Assembly: GCA_003569245.1 (NCBI GenBank)
Contig: BGOM01000021.1
Coordinates: 62,001-126,000 of the forward strand
Reading direction: 5' to 3'
Length of the DNA stretch: 64,000 nucleotides
From: Opitutia bacterium
GTDB lineage: Bacteria > Verrucomicrobiota > Verrucomicrobiia > Opitutales > UBA953
Below, piece by piece: positions 9,982 to 18,813 of the stretch (within the stretch, counting starts at the first letter, position 1; every line of letters starts with the position of its first letter). Position numbers and translations under genes: made by a program. The notes beneath the pieces are model-generated. The model was not told the origin of the DNA. It saw only the letters and a list, made by a program, of their open reading frames with translations, and searched no databases.

Positions 9982-12900
9982 TTAGAGGCGGGTGTTGAGG
10001 GACTTGGCCTCGGAGGCCTCCGGGGTGTCCTTGATGCGGTCCTTGGATAGCATCTCGGCCAGCACCAGCTTGGCCTCGGGCTTCTGGCCGAGTTTCTCGG
10101 CGAGGACTCGCGCGGTGGCGAGGTAGGCCTTGGCGGACCAGAACTCGTACTTCTTCCAGGTCTGGTAGCAGCGGCGATAGTAGGCGACGGCCTCGGCGTT
10201 CCGGCCTTGGCGTTCCTCCATGACCCCGAGCCAGTAGAGGCTGCCGGCGGTGGCCTCGCCACGCCATTCCTTGGTCTGCAGGATCTCCTCGAAGGCCTTC
10301 TTGGCGTCGGGGTAGGCCTGCGTCTCGGCGAGCGCGCGGGCGCGGGCGAACTTGATCTCCTTCTCCTTCGACATCGTGATCTGGTTGTCGACCGCCTCGT
10401 TGCAGAGCTCGAGGGCCTCCTTGAACTTCTTCTGCTGGAGGAGGATCTCCGCCAGGCCGGCGAAGCCGAAGTCGGCGTACTCGGAGGAGCGGTTATGCTC
10501 CTTGATGTACTCGAAGTAGGCGGCGGCCTTGGCGGTCTCGCCCTTCGCGAGGAGGTGGTCGCCGACCACGGCGAGGATCGTCGGGCTGAGTTCCTCCGCC
10601 TTGTAGTTGGCGGAGACCTTCTTGAAGAAGGTGTCGGCCCGCTCGGGGTTCCGGAGGAAGACGTTCAGCTGGCCCATCGCGAAGAAGCCGCGGGCCTGGG
10701 CGATGAGGGAACCCTTGTTCTGCTCGAGGCGGAGGAGCTGGGTCAGCTCGGCCTCGGCGTTGGCGGCCGAGTAGGCGGCCGGGTCGACGGCGACGCCGGC
10801 CTTCACGCGCTTCACCTTGCGGGCGAGCTTCTCGCAGAGGAAGATGACGAGCTTCTCGTTGCCCTCCTGCTTGCGGTCGTTGATGGTCTCGGCGACCGAG
10901 GCGGAAAGGATACCAAGGGCCTCGGTCTTGGCGGCGACGATGCTGGCCTGGCGGTCCTTCTCGACCACCGCGAGCTCGTCGGCGAGCTTGGCGGAGAGCT
11001 TGGCGACCTCGGCCTTGGCGGCGGCGATGGCCTCCTTGGTGGCGCCGTCCTGGCGCTCGAGGGCGTCGACCTTCTTGCGTTCGGCGGCGAGCTGGCCGCT
11101 GAAGCGCTTCTGGATCTCCTCGCTGCGCTGGGCGAACTCCGGCTTGTCGCCGAGGCGCTCGGTGGCCTTGATCACCTCGTAGAGGTAGGTCAGCGCCTTC
11201 GGGTCGTTGTGATCCCAGTCGTAGACCTCCTTGTAGAGGTCGCGCATGCGCGCGTGCTCGCCGCGGCCGGGCAGCAGCTTGCCGAGCTCGCGCAGGACGA
11301 ACTCCAGCGCATTGGCGTTGGTGCGCCCGCTGCGGGCCGCGGCGACGTAGGCGTCGATGGCCTTGGCGGTGTGGCCGTCCTTTTCCTTCTCGAGGCGGGC
11401 CTTCTCGGCGAGGAACTTCTTCTTGGCCTCCGGGGCGGCGTTGGTGCGCGCGGACTCGTCGGCCTTGCGGATGGGTTTGTCGAGCTCGGTGGCCAGGCGC
11501 ATCTCGGCGTCGCCGATCAGCGTGTGGACCTCGGGGACCTGGTTGACGACGGCCTCGTCCTTGCTGACGGCGTAGTCCTTCAGCCATTCGTTGCACAGGC
11601 GCAGGGTCTCGGCGGTCTCCGGCGGGTTGAGGCCGAACTTCACGATCGCCTGGCGGTAGCGGACGTCGGGCAGGAACTTGCCCCGGCCCGCGTAGTCGGC
11701 CTGGTACTGGTCGAAGCCGGCCTTCGTGTCCTTGTACTTGCCCTGGTAGAACCAGCAGAGGGCGCGCATGTAGACGGCCTGCTCGCGGGCGAGGGAGCGC
11801 GGGTATTTCTGGTTGAAGGCGTCGAGGGCGGCGCCGGCCTGTTCCCAGTCGACGTTGGCGAAGAGGCAGGTGATGATGCGGAAGTCGATCTCCTCGACGG
11901 TGGCCGCGTCGATCTTCTTCACGTTGGTCTTGGCCCAGTTGTAGTGCTCGATGGCCTCCTTGTAGTCCTCGCGGTCCTGCGAGATCTCGCCGAGGATGAC
12001 CGCGACCGCCGGGACTTCCTCGCTGTCGGGATACTTCTGCAGGAACTCCTTGCACTTCGCCTGGGCCTCGGTGTTGCGACCGATCTGGCGCAGGGCGACG
12101 ATGTAGTAGTAGTAGGCGCCGGAAACCTTGGAGAAGCCGGGGTTGTTGTCGAAGATATCGCGGAACGCCACGAAGGCCTCCCAGTGCTTGTTCAGCTCCA
12201 GCAGGCAGAGGCCGATGCGGTAGGAGATGAAGGCGTCGTAGTCCTTGTTGGCGGCGAACTCTCCCTCGATCTTCTTGAACTGCTCGACGCCTGCGATGGC
12301 CTCCTCGATCTTGATCTTCGCGTTATCGTCCGGCTTGGGGTAGAGTTTCTTGAGGTTGTCGACCTCGGCCTGCTTGGCCTCGACCGCGCGGGAGACGGAG
12401 CGGGCCACGGTCGCGCGGCGGAGGGTGCCTTGGTAGCTCGCGAGGGCCTGGCGGTAGAGTTCGGCCTTCTCTTTCTCGTCGGCGGCGTTCTCGGCGGACT
12501 CGAAGCGGGCGTCGCCGATCTCGATGCGCTGGAAATTGGAGCGGACGATCTCGGCGGGCGAGCCGGTGCCGCGCGCGTCGACCTCGGCCTTGAGCTGCTC
12601 GGCTTCCTTGGTCAGGCCGAGCTTGGTGTAGACCTCGACCAGCTTGGCGGCGGCTTCGCGGCGCTCCGGCGTGGCGAGGCCCTCGGCGATGGCCGACTTC
12701 AGCAACTGCATGGCCTGACCGAGGGCTTTCTTCTTCTCGACCTCGCCGGCGGACTTGGCCTTTTCCTCGAGGATGCGGGCGGAGAGGGTGTAGGCGCTGA
12801 TACGGTCCTCGGCGCGGATGGCGATGTTGGGGGCGCGGAGCTTCTCGAGGAGGGCCAGGGCGGGGTCCCACTTGGACTGGCTGGCCAAGGCTTCGACCAG

Positions 12901-13311
12901 GCTGAGCTGGGCGATGCCGCGCTTATTGTCCAAACCGTAGAAGTCCTCGGTGCCCTTCGGGTACTTGGCGAGGAAGGCGGTCAGTTCTTCCTCGGTCTTG
13001 GCCCAGTCCTTGAGGCTGTAGACGGCGACGGCTTTGTTGAAAGCCAGCACCGCCTTGAGCATGTCGGCCGCCTCGGTCGGCAGCTGCTTCTCCATCTCGG
13101 TCAAGGTGTCGTAGGCGGCCTTGTACTTCTTGGCCTCCATCTCCTTGCCGGCCCGCTTGAAGAGGGTTTCCAGTTTGTTCTCGGGCGCGGGGGCGGCGGC
13201 CGCGGGCTTGGTCTGGGCGCGGGCGGGAGTGGCGACCGGGGTCACCGCCAGGAGGACGGCGAGGATGGCGGCTTTGGCCAGTTGGTAGGTGCGGGACTCG
13301 TGGGTGGCCAT
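9982..13311 (-). CDS. Large secreted tetratricopeptide-repeat protein (1109 aa)
   Basis: Signal peptide (AILAVLLAVTPVATPARAQ) and many TPR-like units (ASYQGTLRRA, AIEHYNWAKTN, AAAYFEYIKEHN, AVAYYRRCYQTW). Confidence 0.85.
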   Translation of the reverse strand: MATHESRTYQLAKAAILAVLLAVTPVATPARAQTKPAAAAPAPENKLETLFKRAGKEMEAKKYKAAYDTLTEMEKQLPTEAADMLKAVLAFNKAVAVYSLKDWAKTEEELTAFLAKYPKGTEDFYGLDNKRGIAQLSLVEALASQSKWDPALALLEKLRAPNIAIRAEDRISAYTLSARILEEKAKSAGEVEKKKALGQAMQLLKSAIAEGLATPERREAAAKLVEVYTKLGLTKEAEQLKAEVDARGTGSPAEIVRSNFQRIEIGDARFESAENAADEKEKAELYRQALASYQGTLRRATVARSVSRAVEAKQAEVDNLKKLYPKPDDNAKIKIEEAIAGVEQFKKIEGEFAANKDYDAFISYRIGLCLLELNKHWEAFVAFRDIFDNNPGFSKVSGAYYYYIVALRQIGRNTEAQAKCKEFLQKYPDSEEVPAVAVILGEISQDREDYKEAIEHYNWAKTNVKKIDAATVEEIDFRIITCLFANVDWEQAGAALDAFNQKYPRSLAREQAVYMRALCWFYQGKYKDTKAGFDQYQADYAGRGKFLPDVRYRQAIVKFGLNPPETAETLRLCNEWLKDYAVSKDEAVVNQVPEVHTLIGDAEMRLATELDKPIRKADESARTNAAPEAKKKFLAEKARLEKEKDGHTAKAIDAYVAAARSGRTNANALEFVLRELGKLLPGRGEHARMRDLYKEVYDWDHNDPKALTYLYEVIKATERLGDKPEFAQRSEEIQKRFSGQLAAERKKVDALERQDGATKEAIAAAKAEVAKLSAKLADELAVVEKDRQASIVAAKTEALGILSASVAETINDRKQEGNEKLVIFLCEKLARKVKRVKAGVAVDPAAYSAANAEAELTQLLRLEQNKGSLIAQARGFFAMGQLNVFLRNPERADTFFKKVSANYKAEELSPTILAVVGDHLLAKGETAKAAAYFEYIKEHNRSSEYADFGFAGLAEILLQQKKFKEALELCNEAVDNQITMSKEKEIKFARARALAETQAYPDAKKAFEEILQTKEWRGEATAGSLYWLGVMEERQGRNAEAVAYYRRCYQTWKKYEFWSAKAYLATARVLAEKLGQKPEAKLVLAEMLSKDRIKDTPEASEAKSLNTRL

Positions 13312-13455
13312 CGGGTAGGGTGAGCGCGGTGACGCCTCTTGGGGTGAGCGAAGAAATTAGCCGTCCGAGGGCCTCTCTGCCAAGCAATAACCCTTCACAC
13401 TCGCCCTGCCCGCGGGGGAGGACGGCCCCCCAAGGGGAATGCCCCCGTCAAGGGG

Positions 13456-14394
13456 TCATCGTGCCGCCTTCCGCCCGGAGGCCAGTAGGGTCTCGAAGCC
13501 CGGCTCGCGGTCTTCCTTGGCGACGACCCGGACCTCGGATTCGCGGAAGCCCGCTTCCTCGAGCCAATCGTGCAGGTCGTTCTCCTTGAACCCGAGCCAC
13601 CGATCGGCGTAGAGCTCGCGGGCCTTCTCGAAGCGGTGGGCCCGGAGGTCGAGGATGAGCACCCGTCCGCCTGGCTTGAGGATGCGATAGGCCTCGGCCA
13701 GCGCTTTTCGCGGGTTTTCGGCGTGGTGCAGGGCCTGGCTGAGCAGGACGAGGTCGGCCGAACGGTCGGGGAGGGGGGCGTCCTCGATGTCGCCGAGGAC
13801 ATAGTCCAGGTTGTTCAGCTGTTCCTTTTTGGCCAAGGCCCGTCCCAGCTCGACCATCCGCGGGGAGTTGTCGACGCAGTGGACGAACTCGGCCTGCCGG
13901 GCCAGCAGGCGGGACAAGGTGCCGTCGCCCGCCCCGAGGTCGGCGATGCGCACCTTCGGGGCCAGCAGCAGGAGCATCTGGCCGATGGCTTCCCAGGAGC
14001 GTCCGGGACAGTAGTTCTTGCCGAGCCGGTCGGCGACCAGGTTGAAGTGCTGCTCGGCCTTGCGGCGGCGCCGCTCGACGATCCGTTGCAGGGCCCGTTG
14101 GTCGGCCCGGGCGGCGGGTTCGGCCTCCGTGGCCCGGATGGCCGCTTCGAGGATACTCTGCACGCCGGCCCCGAGGCCGCGGGCCAGGGAGTAATAGGAG
14201 TGTTTACCGTCCCGGCGGTCTTCGGCCAGCCCCGCCTTGCGGAGCAGGGCCAGGTGGGTCGAGATGCGCGATTGGCCCATGCCGAGGATCTCCTGCAGCT
14301 CGCCGACCGCCAGCTCGCCCTTGGCCAGCAGGAACAGCAGGCGGGCCCGGGTCGGGTCGGACAGGAGGCGGAGGGATTCCCAAGGGTCGGGCAT
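13456..14394 (-). CDS. ArsR-family HTH regulator fused to a class I SAM-dependent methyltransferase
   Basis: N-terminal ArsR winged helix (LSDPTRARLLFLLAKGELAVGELQEILGMGQSRISTHLALLRKAGL); C-terminal Methyltransf_11 (VRIADLGAGDGTLSRLLA, ADLVLLSQALHHAENPRKAL). Confidence 0.88.
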   Translation of the reverse strand: MPDPWESLRLLSDPTRARLLFLLAKGELAVGELQEILGMGQSRISTHLALLRKAGLAEDRRDGKHSYYSLARGLGAGVQSILEAAIRATEAEPAARADQRALQRIVERRRRKAEQHFNLVADRLGKNYCPGRSWEAIGQMLLLLAPKVRIADLGAGDGTLSRLLARQAEFVHCVDNSPRMVELGRALAKKEQLNNLDYVLGDIEDAPLPDRSADLVLLSQALHHAENPRKALAEAYRILKPGGRVLILDLRAHRFEKARELYADRWLGFKENDLHDWLEEAGFRESEVRVVAKEDREPGFETLLASGRKAAR

Positions 14395-14425
14395 GGTGGG
14401 CAGGATGAGGTCGTTCGGGCCGCTG

Positions 14426-14457
14426 TCAAAAGAGGAAGCCCCGCGGGGCGGGGCTTC
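14426..14457 (-). terminator. Rho-independent terminator downstream of the GreA-family gene
   Basis: GAAGCCCC (14435-14442) / GGGGCTTC (14450-14457) with a U-rich tract on the minus strand. Confidence 0.6.
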
Positions 14458-14478
14458 GTCGGGGGCCGGTCGGTCGGC

Positions 14479-16449
14479 TTACTTCCGCTTGTCGACCCAG
14501 CGGCTGAGCGCCTTGACCTTCCAGGTCTCGGTCTTGCCGTTGATGTTGGTCGTGAAGGTCTCGCCCAGCTTCTGGTTGAGGAACTGCTTCGCGAGGGGCG
14601 AGATGTACGAGAGGATGTTCTCCTCCGGCTTGCCGTCCCAGACGCCCAGGATGTCGTAGGTGACCTCGACCTGGTCGGCCCCGCGGAGCAGGGTCACGGT
14701 CGAGCCGATGCTGATCGCGTCGGCGCGGGCCTCGGTGAAGTCGGTCACGCGGGCCTTCTTGAGGAGGCTTTCGAGCTCGGCGCGGCGGGCCGAGAGCGTG
14801 TCGTGGTCCTGGCGGGCCATCTTGTACTCGGAGTTCTCGCGCAAGTCGCCGTGTTCCTTGGCCACCTGGATGGCTTCCTTCACGGCGGGGAGCTTGTTCT
14901 GGATGATGTCGAGCAGCTCGCGGTCCTTCTCTTCCTTGCTGTGCTTGGAGACGAAGAGTTCCTTCTCCTCGGCCTCGTTGTCCGTCGGCTTGGACTGGGC
15001 GAGGCGCTGGACGTTCGGGTCGATCTTGGCGAGGCGGGCGATCAGCGACTTCTTGGTCATCTGGTCGAAGCCCTGGCTGCTGAGCATCGTGCGGGTGAGG
15101 TCGTAGATCGTCTCGCCGTCGACCTTCGGGCCGTTGGCCGGCGCGAGGATGTCGGCGATCAGTTCCTTGTCCTTGACCAGCTCGTTCGCGAGGGGGATGC
15201 GGGCGGTGGAGTTGGACTCGAGGGCCTCGGTGTCGACGGAGCCGAGGATGGCGGCCAGCAGGGTCGGGTTGATGAGGCGACCGACGATGTCGGCGTACTT
15301 CTTGGAATCGCGGTTCTTGATGATCCAGATGATGACCGGGGCGCGCAGTTCGCGGCTCTCGAGCCACTGGGCGAAGCGCTGGCCGACCTCGGCCGCGAGT
15401 TCCTGGTCGCAGAGGTAGGAGATGGACTCGGCGACGAGCTTGGCGGAGCCGCTCTTGGTCGCGCCGATATCGCGGTTGCGCAGCAGGTCGAAGGCGCGGT
15501 CCGCCCACTTCTCGCCGTGGTGCGCGCGCACGAGGTCGAGGAGGCTGCGGATCTTCTCCGTCGTGTGCGGGATGTTCAGCGCGACGAAGGCCAGGTCGCC
15601 CTCGTTGCAGAGCGCGATCACCTCCGAGGCGGTGGGGCTGACGGTCTCGACGGTCTCGACGGCGGAGCGGAAGAACTTATCGCGGTTCCAGATGGCGCCG
15701 AGCATGACCGGGATGAGGTCGCGGCGGCGGCTCGGGCTGACGGCGGCGAGGGCCTTGGCGAGGTCGGCGGAGACCTTGGCGAGGTTGGCTTCCGTCGCGG
15801 CGGAGCGCGTCTCGGCGGTGGAGCTGTCGGCCAGCGCCTCCAGGAGGGCCAGCTTGCGCTCGAAGTTCGGGGCCGACTCGTACTGGGCGAAGAGGTCCTC
15901 GCCGAGGTCGACCGGGGCCTCGAGCAGGATGTAGAGGCCGCCCTTCTTCTCGGGGACCTGGATCGCGCGGTCCTTGCGGATGGCGGCGCGGGCCTTGGTC
16001 CACCACGACTTGAAGGCGGCGGCGCGGTCCTTACCGGCGCCGAGGGAGGCGAAGTGGATGCGGTCGAGGTTGGCCTCGAGGGCGTAGGAGGTGCACTCGC
16101 CCTCCGGGTACTCGGCCAGCAGGGCCTTGACGATGGCGGCGGGGTCGTTGGCGACCTGCTGGGCCACCTTCTCCTTGGTTTCGTCGGCGTAGGCCGAGGC
16201 GACGAGGCTGGTCGGGTTCAGGATCTCGATCTTGCCGAGGAAGAAAGCGGCGTCCATGACGTGGCCTTTCTTGCCCTGCTCGGGGAAGTCGACGGTGAAG
16301 CGCTTGGCGGCCTCGTCGTAGCCCCGGATGACGCCGATGCCCCAGGCTTGGTGCAGGCAGAAAGCGGGGTGACCCGAGCCGACCCGGTTGATGGCGTCCT
16401 GCAGAGAGTTGTTTTTAACGCCTTGTGGGTTGGGGGCCTTGTTGCTCAT
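14479..16449 (-). CDS. greA: GreA/GreB-family transcription elongation factor with a long N-terminal extension
   Basis: C-terminal GreA-like region: KNKLPAVKEAIQVAKEHGDLRENSEYKMARQDHDTLSARRAELESLL, then ADAISIGSTVTLLRGADQVEVTYDILGVWD. Start at MSNKAPNPQGV (16449); the ORF-track extension upstream overlaps rlmN and is rejected. Confidence 0.85.
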   Translation of the reverse strand: MSNKAPNPQGVKNNSLQDAINRVGSGHPAFCLHQAWGIGVIRGYDEAAKRFTVDFPEQGKKGHVMDAAFFLGKIEILNPTSLVASAYADETKEKVAQQVANDPAAIVKALLAEYPEGECTSYALEANLDRIHFASLGAGKDRAAAFKSWWTKARAAIRKDRAIQVPEKKGGLYILLEAPVDLGEDLFAQYESAPNFERKLALLEALADSSTAETRSAATEANLAKVSADLAKALAAVSPSRRRDLIPVMLGAIWNRDKFFRSAVETVETVSPTASEVIALCNEGDLAFVALNIPHTTEKIRSLLDLVRAHHGEKWADRAFDLLRNRDIGATKSGSAKLVAESISYLCDQELAAEVGQRFAQWLESRELRAPVIIWIIKNRDSKKYADIVGRLINPTLLAAILGSVDTEALESNSTARIPLANELVKDKELIADILAPANGPKVDGETIYDLTRTMLSSQGFDQMTKKSLIARLAKIDPNVQRLAQSKPTDNEAEEKELFVSKHSKEEKDRELLDIIQNKLPAVKEAIQVAKEHGDLRENSEYKMARQDHDTLSARRAELESLLKKARVTDFTEARADAISIGSTVTLLRGADQVEVTYDILGVWDGKPEENILSYISPLAKQFLNQKLGETFTTNINGKTETWKVKALSRWVDKRK

Positions 16450-16548
16450 TGCAAAAAGGGGTTTTGGGCATAACAAAACGCACTTGCAAGCAGGAAGGCG
16501 GGGGCTTTGCGGTCTTCGGTCCCGATTGCCTTGCCTTGAACCAACCCG

Positions 16549-17679
16549 ATGGCCTTTAAGCCCGAAAAACCCTCCATCCACGGCGAAACGCCGGACTCCC
16601 TCGGCGCTCGCTTGGTCGAGGCCGGGCACCCCCGTTACCGGGTCGCCCAGATCTTCGAGTGGCTCTACCCCCGCCGGGCAGGTGGTCCGGACGCCATGAC
16701 CAACCTTCCGGCCAACTTGCGGGCCTGGCTGGCGGAGCAGTACGACTTCGCGTCCACCGACGTCATGGGCAAGAAAACCGCCTCCGACGTCACCCAGAAG
16801 GTCCTCCAGCGCCTCCGGGACGGCTCCTTGATCGAGACGGTCATCATCCGGGCCCCCATGGAGGGGGTGGGGCAGGAGCAGTCCCGCCGGACCATCTGTA
16901 TCTCGACCCAGGTGGGGTGTGCCTATGGCTGCAAATTCTGCGCTTCCGGCCTCGAAGGATGGAAAAGGGACCTTTCGGTGGGGGAAATCGTCTCCCAGCT
17001 TGTCCAGGTCTGCCGGATCGAGGACCAGGCCGACCCCGTCCGGGCGGCCCAGGGGCTGGCCTCTTTCGATAACATCGTGGTCATGGGCATGGGGGAGCCG
17101 CTTGCCAACTACGACAACCTCCTGGCCGCCCTGCGCATCGTCAACGCCCCCTGGGGATTCGGCTTCGGGGCCCGCCGCATCACCATCTCCACCTCCGGGG
17201 TCGTCCCCAAGATCCTCAAGCTCGCCGACGAGGAACTCGGCTTCCGCCTGGCCATCAGCCTGCACGGGGCCACCAACGAGGTCCGTAACCAGATCATGCC
17301 CGTCAACCGCAAGTTCCCCTTGGAGGAACTCGTGCCCGCGGCCAAGGCCTTCGCCCGCAAGCACGGACGCATGCTCACCCTCGAGTTCATCCTCATCGAG
17401 GACATCAACGATTCCCTGGAGCAGGCGAAGAAGCTCGCGGTCATCGCCCGGGAGCTGCACGCGCACGTCAACCTGATCCCGTACAACAAGGTCGAGGGTC
17501 TCCCCTGGGTGCGGCCCTCGCTCACGCGCCAGGACCGTTTCGTCAAGGAACTGCGCGCCCTTGGCGTGACCGCGACCCTCCGGCGCGAGAAGGGGCACGA
17601 CATCGACGCGGCCTGCGGCCAGCTGCGGCTCCAGAAGGAGAAGGAGCTGCGCGTCGACCCGCCGCCCGCGGCGGCTTAG
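16549..17679 (+). CDS. rlmN: 23S rRNA (adenine-2503-C2) methyltransferase, radical SAM
   Basis: CAYGCKFCASG cluster motif, VVMGMGEPLANYDN, C-terminal GHDIDAACGQL. Confidence 0.95.
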   Translation: MAFKPEKPSIHGETPDSLGARLVEAGHPRYRVAQIFEWLYPRRAGGPDAMTNLPANLRAWLAEQYDFASTDVMGKKTASDVTQKVLQRLRDGSLIETVIIRAPMEGVGQEQSRRTICISTQVGCAYGCKFCASGLEGWKRDLSVGEIVSQLVQVCRIEDQADPVRAAQGLASFDNIVVMGMGEPLANYDNLLAALRIVNAPWGFGFGARRITISTSGVVPKILKLADEELGFRLAISLHGATNEVRNQIMPVNRKFPLEELVPAAKAFARKHGRMLTLEFILIEDINDSLEQAKKLAVIARELHAHVNLIPYNKVEGLPWVRPSLTRQDRFVKELRALGVTATLRREKGHDIDAACGQLRLQKEKELRVDPPPAAA

Positions 17680-18326
17680 GCCGTCAACCCGGCCACGAAG
17701 GCCCGGCGGTCCGGGGCCTTGTAGAAGGCGGTCCCGGCCACCAGCGTGTCGGCCCCGGCGGCTCGGCAGAGCCGACCCGTCTCGGCGTTGATCCCGCCGT
17801 CGACCTCCAGGCGGAAGTCCAGCCCGCGGCGCCGGCGTTCGGCGTCGAGGAAGCGGATGCTCTCGAGCACGGAGGGGATGAAGGCCTGGCCGCCGAAGCC
17901 CGGGAAGACCGTCATGCACAGGGCCAGGTCGACGCTCTCCAGGTACGGCAGGAGCCGGCGCGGGTCGGCGTCCGGGTTCATCGCGATGCCGGCCTTGAGC
18001 CCGGCCGCCTTGATCGCGGCGAGCGTCTTCGCCATGTCATGGTCGGCCTCGATGTGCACGGTCAGGCGTTCGGCGCCGGCCTGCGCGAAGGCCGCCACGA
18101 AGCGATCCGGGTGCGCGAGCATCAGGTGCACGTCGAAGTGCAGCCGCGTGCGCGGGCGCAAGGCCGCGACGACCTGCGGTCCGAAACTGATGTTGGGCAC
18201 GAAGTGCCCGTCCATGATGTCCAGGTGGACCCAGCTGAGACCGGCTTCCTCGATCGCCCGGATGCCGCCGGCGAAGTCGCCGTGGTCGGCGGCGAGCAGG
18301 GAAGGGGCGACGACGGGGGCGGGCAT
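17676..18326 (-). CDS. rpe: Ribulose-phosphate 3-epimerase
   Basis: APSLLAADHGDF, HLDIMDGHFVPNISFGP, MTVFPGFGGQAFIPSVL, LEVDGGIN; start at 18326. Confidence 0.94.
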   Translation of the reverse strand: MPAPVVAPSLLAADHGDFAGGIRAIEEAGLSWVHLDIMDGHFVPNISFGPQVVAALRPRTRLHFDVHLMLAHPDRFVAAFAQAGAERLTVHIEADHDMAKTLAAIKAAGLKAGIAMNPDADPRRLLPYLESVDLALCMTVFPGFGGQAFIPSVLESIRFLDAERRRRGLDFRLEVDGGINAETGRLCRAAGADTLVAGTAFYKAPDRRAFVAGLTA

Positions 18327-18330
18327 GGCG

Positions 18331-18813
18331 TTACCAGGCGGTGGTGGCGGCCTCGCGGATCTGCGCGGCGAGGTCGGCGAAAATCGGCCCGTCGAGGCTG
18401 CGCTCCTCGCCGGCGGCGTTGCCGAGCGGTCGCAGGGTCGCGTTGGCGGTGAACTCGCGGTTCCGGAAGAGCACCTTGCCATCCCCGTTGGTCAGCGTGC
18501 AGCGCACGACGTAGGTGAGCCGGAACGAGGTGTAGAAGAACGCATCGGTCGGTTTGGTCGTGAGGCCGTCTCGCCGGAAGGAGCTGATCTCGGCGTCGAG
18601 TCTGGCGCCGCCGGGCCCGAGCCTGACGCGCGGGTCCCCGCCGAAGCTTTCGGCCAGTTTCTGCTGCAGCAGGCCGTTGGCGACGGGCCGGTTGGTGGTG
18701 TTGCGGACCGGGGCGATCTCCAGCGTCGTGAAGGCCGGCTTGGGCCCTCCGAGCCGATAGGCGGAGCAGCCTGTCAGCAGGCAGAGGGCCAGCACTGACA
18801 GGGCTTTGGTCAT
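18331..18813 (-). CDS. LptE-like LPS-assembly lipoprotein
   Basis: Lipobox LLTGCSAYRLGG, then IAPVRNTTNRPVANGLLQQKL and the small beta-rich domain typical of the family. Confidence 0.7.
   Translation of the reverse strand: MTKALSVLALCLLTGCSAYRLGGPKPAFTTLEIAPVRNTTNRPVANGLLQQKLAESFGGDPRVRLGPGGARLDAEISSFRRDGLTTKPTDAFFYTSFRLTYVVRCTLTNGDGKVLFRNREFTANATLRPLGNAAGEERSLDGPIFADLAAQIREAATTAW

Noticed and set aside
8077-13323. Long + strand ORFs of 657 and 1038 aa
   Set aside because: Antisense to ExbB and the TPR genes; Gly/Leu/Val/Asp-rich composition mirrors codon bias, no start context or motifs.
13570-16473. 967-aa + strand ORF
   Set aside because: Antisense to the ArsR-methyltransferase and GreA-like genes; same shadow-ORF composition.
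16450-17919. N-terminal half of the 1146-aa - strand ORF (14479-17919)
   Set aside because: The extension beyond Met at 16449 lies opposite rlmN and has no motifs; the real GreA-like start is 16449.
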